Shown: positions 31,030-43,800 of the stretch, piece by piece
How positions within the stretch are numbered: position 1 is the first letter of the stretch
How the letters are laid out: each line of letters begins with the position of its first letter
DNA from: Phytophthora sp. 'mugwort'
Lineage: Eukaryota; Oomycota; Peronosporomycetes; Peronosporales; Peronosporaceae
DNA: 64,000 nt
Reading direction: 5' to 3'
NCBI GenBank assembly: GCA_033558025.1
Contig: JAUCEF010000002.1
Span: 682,001-746,000 of the forward strand
Notes under the pieces: model-generated
Database searches by the model: none
What the model was told of the DNA's origin: nothing
What the model saw: the letters and a program-made list of their open reading frames with translations, nothing else
Program-made: the position numbers and the translations under genes

Positions 31030-34000
31030 TCACCGCAAATCCTCCGATTCCACTTGCCCAGCCATGGTCGAACACATGAGCTGGAATGACAAGGCGATTC
31101 TCACGTGCAACGACCCACTCGTTGTGTCGTCAAGCGGCAGCCAGCAGTCCATCGGATTGCCGGACGTGAGTTCGTCCAGAGGAACCTGCAACAAAATAAA
31201 CCCAAGTGAGTTCACTCATTGTCTTTCAAGTTACGTCAAGAATGCTACACGACACTCACCTTTGCCCTTCCCATGAACTGATGACTCCAAACTTTGTTCT
31301 TCTGGTACACGGTACATCGCAGCATTGTCGGTGGTCCGGAAAACACCGATGGGAGCAGCTTCTCCAGAGCATCCACTGCCTCGCGGGTCTGGCCATTCAC
31401 ATCGGCATTCCACAGTTGTGAAGCCACGCGACTGGCCTGTGTATCCACTTTGCGGACACTGGTCCCTCCGTTCGAATAATGCACGCTTCTGGACGGACGG
31501 GCAGTATGTTTACCGTGCGTGGGGATAGCGAAGCGGAACACGAATTTGTTCTCCTCTGGGTTCCATCGCGGATTAACACCGCCCTCACCAACCGGGCTAC
31601 GATATGTTTGCAGACTCCACTCTTCCGCGGTCTCGCGTGGTTTGTCCTTAGCGTGACATAGCTCCAAGAACACGTACGCATCGCTCCATTTCCCTACCCA
31701 GCTGCATGCAATCAAGTCCTTCGCCTCAACCAGCTCCACAGTGATTACTCCGATAAACCGGTGGGGTAATCCAGCTTCCTCAAACATGGCATTACGCTGG
31801 CTGCGCGAATAAATCTCAACAAGGAGCGGGATCCTCGGTTCTTCTTTGCCAACGAGACCACGTTGAGTGTGCTGATAAAGTGTGCGATACGAGTGTAGGC
31901 CATCTAAACGGTACTGAGTGATTGCTGTAACAAGCCAGCCTTCACCTCCTGTAGTTCTCCACATCGCCACAAGATCAGGATCTTCAAACACAGAGTCCAC
32001 AATCCCATCACACGTTTCCAAGCAAACAGGGCTCAGTCGGTCCCATCCAAGCTCAACATGCAATGGAGACTGTCCATTGTGCATGTATCGACGCACATTC
32101 CACTCCGCCTCAACTTCCCAAGGATCCACAAACATCATAGACTGTAAACAGAACGCGCCAGGTTGAGAAGACTTAGCGTCGCTTGATTCTGAGCCTAGAA
32201 CGCCACTTGACAGCCGTGAACTCGATGTATCACTTGTAACTGACCCAACTGCACTTGGCAATCGCGATCGTGGCACGGGCAGCGCATTAGTGATCGAGTT
32301 AGTGCCAGCTTCGCTCTCTTTCTGGGAACGCGCGTGATGCCCACCCAACGGGAACATCTGTGCATCTTCACCACGATGCGCCACTAGCAATCGGAGCTTA
32401 CGCTGCTTGCAACAACGACTCAGGAACGCATGAATTTGGGCGAGAGAGTCAGTTTCGGTGTCGCCACTAAAGATCGCGTGACGGGCGAACCAGCCGAAAG
32501 CATCGCGCAGGACAAAGCTCGTCACGTACACACGAGGGTCGATACGAAAACGTCGTAAAGTTGTTCGGACTCCAAAGTCTGCACTCCGCATTAGCAACAG
32601 CACATAGTCGTCACTTGCGTTTACCAGCGCCGTGTGCAGCTCAAAACTCATTCCAATCTCGTAAAGGAAAGACTGCAAGCTACCTGCGTTCTCATCGTTT
32701 GTCCCGTCTTCGGATTCAATCGGAGCCTCAGCGGTGACACCTTCAGAATCAATAATGACGTTGTTGATAGACGTTTTGGCATTCGCGCCGTGATCCTTTT
32801 GAGACTTCAGCTCCTTACAGTCCTTATTTGCTGCTGCAGCTTCTTCAAAAGCTGCATTGTCCAGACCGTAGAGACCACATAAACACGGAACTTCTTTCAC
32901 AGAGTAGTCGAATTCGCATCGCAAGTGAGACTCGATCAGCGCGTACCACCGTTTTAGTCCTTCTAAAGGTCCCTCGCCCAGTGCCTTCCACAACTTCTGT
33001 GGTGTAAACAGTGAGCTTGAAATGTCTGTTTCAATGACCCCCTCGTCGTCAGTGTCAATACCGTTTTGATACGTGCTGAGGAAAACAGTTGCTCTTGCAT
33101 ATAGTGTCCGGAGCACTGACACCATAAGAATTAGCGTGTACATCTTGCGAATTTTAAACTGGTTCTGGCTTGCTGCATTTTCAATGCCTCCCCACGACAA
33201 AAGCGAAATATTGTCGTCACTTGCTTGACGGGCTGCTACAGCGCCCAGGAAAGTATATCCCAGATTTCCTTCAAATATCCGACTTTTGCGCATCTCGTTC
33301 GTGGTCGTCGTAGGACTTTGCAACAAACTGCAAAGCAATCGCAGATTCTTCTCGAATGCAAACGAGCTCAAGGAAGGTCCCGACTCCCCACTGAGCGCTA
33401 CGTTCACCGTCCCGTAAGTATAAAACGGCAGCGTGACAGCTTGGCGCACAATGTCGGACCGTTGCCGTGCCCAACCCAAGAAAATGATCCCTGTACGAAC
33501 CGCAACGCTGACGTGCGCGATCACTTGAGCCGGGATGCTTATCTGGCCCTGAGCGTCGAGATTGAGGATATAGCACAGCTGAATTGTGAGGCCCTCCCAG
33601 TCCCGATACACGTCCTCGGCAATACTACAGGACGCAAAGGTGGAGCACGAGTGGAGCATCGATAACGACACATACTCGACCCACTTGCGCAATGTCGACA
33701 CTCTCCCGAGCTCAGACAACAAAAAACAGACTTCAACGATATGGAGATACGCATGTGGATGCATCACTGCGAGCGCGGCTTCGTAAACATAATTGCGGTC
33801 AACTTGAAATTGCTCGCAAAGTGGAGTACATAACTCACCCAAAAACTCTCTGTGGAGCTTCACTCGATGGCGACACCATTGTCCCGAAGTACTTGAGATC
33901 GTCACCGAGTGCGTAACAGACTCGATGCCGTCACCATGTCGAAACCACATGTCCAACTCGGCACGAAAGTGGCTGATCATCTCGCGCGCCACTCGAATAC

Positions 34001-37000
34001 CAATCATTTTCCCAACAAAAGCGGACGACGCCCACCGTCTACACTCGATATCAGCGATCTGCGCCTTTAGCCACGGTGCAGTCGGAATGGACTTTTCAGA
34101 TTGCAGTGCTTTTGACCACGAAACCGAGTTTGCGCGATGACGCGGCGACTTCTTCCCCGTCACCAGCGGATCGATATGTGGGAGGTTCAACTCGTCCATG
34201 AAGCTCATTTGTCTCGTCGACGTGGAACTAAAAGTCCTTTGTCTTGACATTTTGCTTACAATTGGTGACGTAATACATGACAACATACTTCCTCGTCTCC
34301 AGCTTTTTAGTGATGATTGGAATCGAGGTGATGTGGGACTTCCCGGGATACCATTGCGCTCTTCCTCGAGCAACAAATCCCTCATTGGGTCACTTTCAGC
34401 TTCGATCGTCGAGATTTCAAAGCGTGCGTGAAGATTCACCAAATGTCGCGCTTGAAGCATCTCGACGAGTGCCGTATCACTCAGTCCACTTCGTTTGCAC
34501 ACATAGGCCGCAAAAGAAAACGCGTGCTCGATATCTGCAGTTGAAGCAAGCTGCAGACGTCTCTTGCCTGAAGAGGATGGAGCTGGTGATACTGGAACAT
34601 CAGGAAAGGCCTTCTGCTGCATCTTTTTCTTTGCCCAACTGAGCAATGAAGAGTTGACACTTGAGTGAAGATGCTGAAAGTAGACGGTGAGAGACGTGAG
34701 ATTGACGTAGAAGTGCGTAGCTCGCATCACACTAGAAACGAGGTTGTTCTTCGTACAAAGGGTCAGCTCGCTGCCTCCACGTGTATCAACGTCTTGAAAT
34801 TGCGGGAGTAGCACAGCCCACGCTTGTTCAAACTCCTCAAGCCACCACAACGCGCAGCTTTCCAGCCATACCTCACGTTTGCGGCGGAAAAGCGGTATGA
34901 CATCTTGCTCCAGCAATTGCTTCGTGATTTCTCCTGCTGGAGTTATTCCAGTCTGGCTCGTTATAAAGTCATGCTGAAGCTTGTCATTGGTTCGATATTC
35001 CACAAGCCGTGCAATCACCAGTGCCAAACTGGGATCTCCTAGGCGGATCGAAAGAACTCGAATCGCGTCTTGAACTCGCGGAGGTTCACACAAAAGGAAA
35101 AAAGCTGTCGCAGCCTCGTATTTCTTCTTACTAAGAAGGGAATACGCGTTCTTAATTGCAGCATTGCTCCAGCGTTTCTCAGTAAAATCATTATCCAAGA
35201 AGGAGGCAAGTGTCTGAAATTAATACACGTAATTCCACATAAATAAGTTAACATGTTAAGGAAAATAAACCCAACAGCACATGAACTTTTGACGTAGGAG
35301 TACCTGATTGGATTCCGATTGAGTCAGCTTTGCTAATGCACTAAGCACTTTCTTCTTACCCAATGCCACATAGAGCAGACATACATCCATCGCGTCCTTA
35401 GTCCGAGCATAGGAGACCTTGGCAAACCTGCATACAAATACAACGCAACCATTAGTGCTGCGAACAGCGCGGCGGGCGACCGTGCGCGACAGAAAAACAA
35501 ACCTCTCAACAATCCCACGCAAATCCTTTACATCCTTAATCCAAAGCCCCAGCCATAAAGGCCGAATATCGTCCCATTGCATCTGAGGCTGAATGCAGTG
35601 CTCCCACAAAAACTGTTGCGCATCTGAGTGTAAGGCCCATAACAGTCCTGACGAAGGGGTCTCCTCCAAACTTGGCAGCCAAAAGCACGTGTCGCGCTCA
35701 CTGTATGCATTTCTCCATTTCACTTTGCTTGAAAATGGGTCATACTCTCCGTTTTGCGGGTTACTTGTGGTGCAGTTAGCACTGCTCTGTGTATAAGCAG
35801 AGACCACACTTCTCAGTGATCTGGCAAATAGATGCATCGAGAAGAAGCGTTTGGCTCCCAAATCTGCAGCTGAAGCGTCCAAATCAAACCCAAGAGACTG
35901 AATCGCGTCCACGAAATTCAATAAAGCTTTCATCTCCAAAAGGTGTTCTTCGCTGAATAATGCGAACAAAATGGATGCGTTCTCATGTAGTGAATGCGTT
36001 TTGCCCAGGAGCATCGAATCAATCGCTGTCAAAATTGTTGTTGCTTCACCCAATGCAAGAGTGCGTTGGCCGTCCTCATCGGAAGAGGAGTCATCTTCGT
36101 CATAATTAAATCTCCTTTCACTGCCTTTGCTTATTGGAGCAGCAAACAGATTCTCGGCCTTATCAATTTGATCACTTCGATGGATCGATGTCGAATATCG
36201 ACCAATAGACTCCAGAATTCGAGCACGTCCCGATCCATTCTCATTGCTCGCTGCTCTTGTCGAATGTGCTGGACCAGTGTACGAAAGAACTCCACTAGAA
36301 GCGCTAGCACGAGCTGAAGGTTCGTCTTCCAGCACCTTTACAAGCAACTTTAACATTTGAGTTGCATCTTTAAAGGCTCTGGAAAACTCGTAGGAAGCCC
36401 GGTCTCCAGCAAGTGAAGTATCCTTCTCCCCCACACGTGCGTGCATGCCAAACATTGTCGTAAGAAGCACGTATGGATGCCACACGGGGAGTTTCTGTGG
36501 CGACTCGGCTGCTTTCCAGTCCATCGAGTCTTGTAGGAGGCTTCCGGGCTCATCCCATTTGCCAATGACAACAGGCATTTCGTTGGAAATTGGTTGAAAT
36601 GAAGGTCGATCAAGTCGTGAATCCCTTAGATGACCACCCCCAATCAACAGAGCAGACGAATCTCGGGTGCAATCGAAAAGCGGGAGCGGACTCACGATGT
36701 CATCTCCGATTTGTGACCAGCGGTGCAGGTTCGTATCATACTGATAAATAACGGTAGCGGACTCGTATCTTACCGCAAGCGCATCGACATTGAACTCAAC
36801 GTGCGAACTGCACCAGCTGAAACCTAGAATGTGTCCTCGGCCGTTTGATGGAATTGATTCTTCCGGACGAAGAATTCCGAGTCCGGACTCTGCTTCAAAC
36901 ACGTGCAGTTCCTCGGGTCGAGCAGCATGCAGAACTGCCAGACGGTTTGGGTCATCCACTTCGATGTGGCTAATACCGCCAGCCACCACCACCGTAGCAT

Positions 37001-39656
37001 CTCCATCTTGTCTGGAACTCTCGACTTGATCAGCAGAAACATATCCACGCCGACAAAACGAGCCGGATGGCTCGCGGGCTTGATGCCCATTCGACGACGA
37101 GGGAGAGATATTATCGCAGACAGGGTTGGAGCTCATCATCGTGAAATGAATAATATCTCCAACAATCTGACATCGCCAGTGTTCAATGTTGCCAGCAGCA
37201 TCACCAATAAAAAGCAGTGAGTTTAAACTGTTGTGGCCTTGGACTCGCTTGCTAGAGAATGCTCGCTGACGATAGTCTCTTTCACCGGCAATTGAGGTAA
37301 TGTTAGCTTTCTTCTCGATTGCTTGGTCTTGGATTTGAAGCGGCTCGAGTTCAAAGGAATGATACGCGCCATCGCGAACTCCTTTCCACACACAAAGCTT
37401 TCCTGGTAGTGATTCGATGCCAAAAATCAACACGGAATCAGGTACGTATTCGCCATCGTCGGCATAGGATGGACACACACATAGTAATGACAACTTGGGC
37501 GCTGCTTTCATGTGAAGTAGTTGCTTCCACCCACCATACATCGAGACGGCGCCTGCGTGAACCACATTGTCCATACCGCGAGGACTTTGTGGGTTTTGCT
37601 TCTTCAACGACGACAAGAAACTTCGTCTCAGATCCGACGCGTACTGCTCAACAGAATGCTCCACTGTATCATCCTTGTCCCCTTCATTACTATACGATGG
37701 CTGAAAAGAAGCAGGCGTCAACGACTGAGGACTGGCTTCAGAATCTGGTTGTCCTATTGTTCCTTGATGACTTTGCACGCAGGCTGCCCGGAATCGCATT
37801 AGAAGGGACTCGTCAGGTGGGACCATGTTGATCAAAGCAATAACTTCCTTCACGTCTTTGCCCACGACGCTCTTGTTGTTGATTCCGACAAGCTCATCGC
37901 CCACGATCACTTCACTCAGGTACTTGTTGCTGGAGCTATTCCGCGAAACGACTAGCTTCCGCTTCTTCTCCTCAAACTGAATCCCGAATTCAGAGTTTCT
38001 CGGCTTTTCGCACGCAACTTCATACTCAAAACCCGACTCTCCTGTCGCGTAGTCGTAGAATGTCCACGGAGATAAACTTGGCGAGCGCGTTAGATTACGA
38101 TGCTGTCGAGGCAACTGCACTCTCGGAGAAGACACAACTGCGACGTCAGCTCTCGCCGATCTCCCGTATACATCAATGACTCCCGACTCAAATGCAACAA
38201 GCAGAAGCGGAGTTGCATCAAAGTGTAACGTCGGTACCCATTGAATACACAATACTTCGCCACTCTCTCTCTCACAGGGCAACACGCCCGACGGGATAAG
38301 CCGCGACTCTGCAGAAAATGCCGAAAACGAGATCCAGTAGACGAGAATCTCGTTCCGCCAGGTGTCATCACTATCCGAAGGGTGTGCATCAACGCTGGCA
38401 ACCAGTGGCAGTGACGGATGTGCCGAGAGTGCCGAGATAGAGCCAAGGTGACTCCTGTACCACGACTTTTTCAAAATCTGCGATGGCTGATCCCCTTCGT
38501 GTACTGCGACGTGGAACGACATCATAATGTGATCTGCGCGCTGAAGGACAATGCCCAGCTTGGAGGGCATACCGAAGTAGTTCTGAGCGAAATAAGCCAT
38601 GACACAAACCTCTCCGAGCCTCACGCCCACACTTCCAGCTTTCTTGTTGCGTGGTCCGTCCTCTTCACCGTTCACTTTAATCTGCAGCGTCGTCTCTTCG
38701 ACCGTTGGACTCGACGATACGATCCCCACGATTCTCCACAGCCTTAAAATGCCATTCTGATCCACTCCGGAGATCCAATCTGCGTGCTTGTCGTGCACAT
38801 CGTTGACCACCTGAAAATTCTCGTCACTGATGTTCCTGTTCTTGGACATGACCCAGCGCACGTTATCAATCGGGTAGGTAGGCTCGAACACCAGCACGGG
38901 TCGAAACTCGACATCTCCGTCGCTCTCTGTCCAGATCCTAACTGACCTCGCCGCTGTACACGTCAACAAGATCCTCGCGGGTTCAAACCATTGTGCTTTC
39001 CTCGTCCCATCCGTCTCGAGCGCCGAATGCCACTGCGTTGTCGAAGGTTTCCACGAGAAATAGACCACTGGGTCTGGGTGCAGTAGCGTCTCCACTCTGT
39101 CTAGCTTCTGGTTCCGGTCAACATCCCCCAAGCGTCTCCGCATCCTCCAGACCTTCACGTCCTTGTCATGCATTTTGAGCGTCGCGAACACGAATGCGCT
39201 GGGAGAGTACTTGGCCAGGTCACAGGCTCCCGTCTCTGCCTCCCATAGCACCGGAGCTTGGTCCTGTTTGGTGACCCGCACGTCCAGCTTGCCCACGCCC
39301 ACGTCCCGTCCACAAAATAGCAGCTCGTCGGCGCTGCGGGAGAACGCGAGTCCACGGATGCTGACGTGAGCCTCATCCAGACAGAAGCGGCACACGATGG
39401 CAAAGTGCACACTGGCACGCTCCTGAGCGCCCCGCTGCGGCGCGTGCACAAGGATCTGGTCGCGAGAGAGCGAGGCCAGCTTGCCATGGAAGGCGCTCCA
39501 GCGCACGAAGGCCACGGGCGCGCGGTGGCCCGATGGCGCCAGGCGCGAGAGCAGGATGAAATCATCGCTGTCATACAGGCGAATCTCTGTCTGCGTGGGC
39601 ACGGCCAGCACGTTGCGGCCGTCGATGCGCGTCCAGCTCCACGCGCGCACCGCCAT
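31030..39656 (-). CDS. Rav1/DMXL (rabconnectin-3) homologue with PDZ-like and C2-like domains
   Basis: Exons 35503-39656, 35304-35427, 31260-35213 and 31030-31185 give 2,795 residues. Joins restore sequence: IVER|FAKVSY, ESNQ|TLASFLDNDF and GRAK|VPLDEL. The N-terminal third is a WD40 region beginning MAVRAWSWTRIDGRNVLAV. The Rav1 C-terminal block spans about 1,250-1,520, with RDTCFWLPSLEETPSSGLLW, DAMDVCLLYVALGKKKVL and RWSNAAIKNAYSLLSKKKYE. Rav1/DMXL acts in the RAVE complex that reassembles V1 with V0 of the vacuolar H+-ATPase on endosomes and the Golgi. Two additions are seen: a PDZ-like module (about 545-620, with FGIQF, VIVGDELVGIN and DVKEVIALI) within the WD part, and a C-terminal C2-like domain (about 2,590-2,795, with GVITVELVEAKDLIA and SDAYVFLEL). 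The 75-base intron 1 is frame-neutral and uses GTTTGT, so retention would add 25 residues. Confidence 0.85.
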
Positions 39657-40865
39657 GTTAGATCTTGAGGACGTTGAACTTTAACTTTAAATTGGAAGAC
39701 TTGGTCAGATAAGACTAGTTTTTGTGATTTGTGACGTGGGTGTTTTATGCGATTAGAAATGGGGAGACATGACCAACTTCCCTATCCACCTCACCCACAA
39801 CTGCATGGGAGGTGCGCCCGACACCGGGGTCTCCTAAAGTACTGTACGATATTAGATCTCAATAGCATGGTTCGAATTTTTAAGTTGCCTCGTTTACGGT
39901 TGACGTGAGATGGAGTAATTGCTTTGCTACAAACGTGGGTATACTCGGAATTTAGTGCAAACATTAGAGGACGACTATTTTCCGATGTGGACAGGACAGC
40001 CCCCCATTTCGGTCGACCCAAACTGCTTTTCGGTCGACCCAAACTGCCGGGACCTGATGTATTCAATAAAGTGTACATGTATTGCAACGGTACAATACAG
40101 TAATTTCTGCTATTTGGGTTGCAGACCCTTGCTTGTACCATTTGGTACAAGCAAGATGTGCATGTTATAAAATGCCACCAATAGATAGCCTTGCTGTGAA
40201 CGTTTTACTCAATCCAAGCTATTAATTCAGCTTTTTTGTTGTTGTAATGCAGCAGTCATTCATCTGAAGCCTCCACTACACCAACAAACTAACAGCAATA
40301 CGCCGATCTCTTGCTGTGCAGCTAAAACAAGTTTACAGTTTCGTATTTCCTCTGCCCAGTGGATGCGCTGTACCCTTTGTACGCTTCCACAGCCGAGCAT
40401 TGGTCAGATAAAATAACTAGAGAAAGCACCGTGGCTCTGCCACTGGCAGAGCCGCAAGAGCCTCACTGCTGCATTCTTGCAGTTCGCATTGCAGTTTGCA
40501 GGACCAGCTAGCAAGTGCCAACTCTGTCTGGAAGCGGAGGATGGCGCTGTTTTTTTTTAAACAAAACAGGTATTATAGTAGTGACGCGATACAAACAACC
40601 CAAACTGCTATTGCCGGTTATACATGTATACATAAACCCCGTTCAAACACCGGTTTTTGAACACTTTTTCTTGTTTGCATAAAAACAAATTTGGACGTGC
40701 CCATTTCTTTGATGAGACCAAAAAAAAACAGGCCGCTCCGTACAACAGGGCGACCTTTTCCAGTGTGGAGCCAGCCAACCCGAAGCGCACCTCTTCCACA
40801 CTGTGAACACCAAAGGGCAACCAGTGCGGAAAGCGGCACGAAAGGGAAACGTAGAGTGGAGAGAA
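39657..40865. other. long divergent intergenic region
   Basis: It separates the starts of the Rav1-like gene and the PP2C-kinase gene. It contains a 20-bp direct repeat (40007-40026 and 40028-40047, spacing 21) with core TTTCGGTCGACCC, and the palindrome listed separately. It also has poly-T and poly-A runs near 40551 and 40721. Short frames on both strands overlap the coding start of the kinase gene and look like shadows. Confidence 0.5.
40128..40155. repeat. 13-bp perfect palindrome
   Basis: CTTGCTTGTACCA (40128-40140) and TGGTACAAGCAAG (40143-40155) are exact reverse complements separated by TT. It could be a dimeric factor-binding site or the end of a small repeat element. Confidence 0.8.
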
Positions 40866-43800
40866 ATGGGGAACTGCTGCTCCACAGAGGCCTCGGCCGT
40901 CGTAACGCGGCTGTCGGACAAGGATGAGGTGCAGGCCGTACCTTACGCAGCCCTCCCTTCGCCACACAAGCACCCGGACACGGAGCCGCGCATCAAGGAC
41001 GAGGAGGAACCGGCGTCCAGCTCGTCGCCCTCGTCGCCCTCCCAGGTGCCCGAGGAGCCCGAGGACGAATTTGTACCGGCGCACCAGCCCAGCAACAAGC
41101 ATCTGGAAAACACGCATCACGTTAAGATCGGCGACTACAACCTGCGATACTCGTACTATTCGAAGCGCGGCTACTACCCCGAAGGTAAGAACAATAAAAG
41201 CAAAGGTAAAACGAGGTAGAACCTGACCTACCAACTTGCTGTCCCCTGCAGCCAGGAAAAAGGCCAATCAGGACAGCTACTACTGCGAGACGCACTTCGC
41301 CGGGGACGATCAGAAGGCTTTCTTTGCGGTATTCGATGGCCACGGCCAGTACGGCGATATCTGCTCGCAGTTCGCGGCCGAGCAACTTCCGGAGAATATT
41401 ATCAAGAATCTGGAGGAAAAGACAAGCATTCTGCCGGCTCTCACGCGGGCTCATGTCCAGACCAACAGAGCCATGCACGAGGCCAGCTTCGACGACTCCA
41501 TGAGCGGCACCACGTCTATCTCTGTGCTCTTTTATGGCAACGAGATCCACGTCTCGAACGTGGGGGATTCCAGAGCGATTATAGCCCAGGAGAACCTGAA
41601 GGCTTCCACAAGGGAAGGCGAGGCCAACCTCGTGGCTAAGCCGCTCTCTATTGACCAGACGCCCTTCCGCCAGGTACGTCACACACAGAATGAAACGCTT
41701 TTGAGTGTGTTTTTTTCTTTGGTGAGAAGCTGATCCTCTATTTTTTTTCTATTTAGGATGAGAGGGTGAGAGTCAAGAAATGTGGAGCCCGTATCTTGAC
41801 AGTGGACCAGGTGGAAGGTCTAGAGCCTATTCATGAGAATTGGGGCCTATCGCTCGGCGACGAGATCGACGAGAACGGAGACCCTCCGCGTATTTGGCAC
41901 CCTTACGGACAATACCCCGTAAGCTGGATGTTGATGCTGTTTTACTTTCTATCCTGATTTGGTCCTGACTTGCATCGTAATCATATTTACTGTGTTACTA
42001 GGGCACTGCATTCACGCGCAGCATCGGAGATTTGGTGTCCGAGGAGCTCGGCGTGACGGCTGAACCTGAAATTCTGTGCAAGGGATTGAACCCCCACGAT
42101 AAATTTATCATCATAGCAAGTGACGGCGTGTTCGAGTTCCTCACGAGCCAGAACGTTGTTGACATCGTAAAGCAGTACGAGAACCCGTCCGAGGCGTGTC
42201 ATGCTCTCGTCGAAGAGGCATACAACCGTTGGCTTCAGTTTGAAGTGCGTACCGATGATATTACCGCAATTTGCATCTTCTTGGATGGCGTCACCCCAGC
42301 GAAGGAGCGCGATGGTCCGCGCGGCAGTATTTACGTTGGTGGAGAGGTTCTCGATCTGCAGTCGATGCAGAGGCCTGTGCGTGGCATCACGAAAAACCAC
42401 GCGCGGAGGAATACGATTGTTGGAACGGACGCGATTCGTTTGTCGCTCGCAGAGGCATTTATGGATGATGATGACGAGTCTGGACTTCCGAATTTGATCG
42501 AAAGTGAGGGCAAGTCAGAGGAAGAGGAGGAGTGGATCAAGAAGGCAGTGCAGGGCAGCTTCCTGTTTAACCATCTGAGCGACCAAAAGGTGCGTCTTTT
42601 TGGTGGCCTGCTGTAACTCTTCAAAGTGAAGTCTTACGTTTGTGTCGTGTACTTGTCCAGATTCACGAGGTTATCTCCGTGTTAAAGAAACTGGAGTTTA
42701 ATGCCGGTGATATTGTGATGCGCCAAGGAGTCCCTGGTGATACATTTTATCTGGTAGGAATAAGCGCTTGTTTTGAAATGTTACGGGAGGAAGGCTGATT
42801 TTGTGCCCTCCTGTTGTGCGATGATAGGTGGAGACTGGTGAATTTGAGGCCCGCCATCTCAAAGACGAAAGCTCGGAGCTCTTGCCTGAGAACGATTCCT
42901 CCCCGATAGCTTATGGCGAGGTGGTTCAGGTGTACAAAGCAACCAATAACGCTCACCCAGCTTTTGGTGAGCTGGCGCTCATCTACCCCAAATCTCGTGT
43001 AAACACGGTTATTTCCAAGAAAAAAGGTACACTCTGGGCGCTGGATCGGATTGCCTTCCGCTCGATTTTGATGCGTGGGCGACCACTGCGCGACGTTGTT
43101 CGACGTCTGCGGCAGATCAGTTTGCTGCGTCCGTTGACTGTGGCCCAGACTAACCTGGTTGCAGAAGAAATGCGTACCGTGGTGTTCGAACCCAACCAAG
43201 TTGTTCTTCACGAGGGAATGACCGAGCCGGGCTTCTTCCTGATTACTAATGGGCGCATCGAATCAACGTCGAAGATGGACAACGTGGCGCCTCTCGAGCT
43301 GAAGACGTTCGACTACTTCGGCGAGATTGCGCTTGTTCGGAGACGTTCGATCAGGTACGATTCTTCGCAGGGTAGCGGTTGACATTATTGGTGTTTGCTG
43401 ACTTGACTCGATGAATTGCGTTTGTCATAGCCAACGTTCTATTCGGGCTATCGAGCGCACAGAGTGCCTCTTCATCAGAAAAGATGCACTTGAATTGGCT
43501 GTTGGTAAGCTGTCTTCGATCCTCGAAAAGGACAAGCTGCGTCGTGCGCGCAAAACACGGATTTCCGAGTCTCAAAAGAAGGCAACGGTTCGTTTGCTCA
43601 GAAATTCTTTTCGGCGGCGCTTCTGTTGCATCGCTAACTCCTTTTTTTCTATTTCGTTTTAACCTTTTTCGCAGGCAAACACGTTCGTCCAGTTTGACAA
43701 CGAAGCCAAGTCTGAGATGCCGAAGTCTATTGACGACCTGGAGGTTGTTGGAAGCGTGATGTCGGACCTGACAAATACCGTCCGCTTGGTGGAAGTCAAA

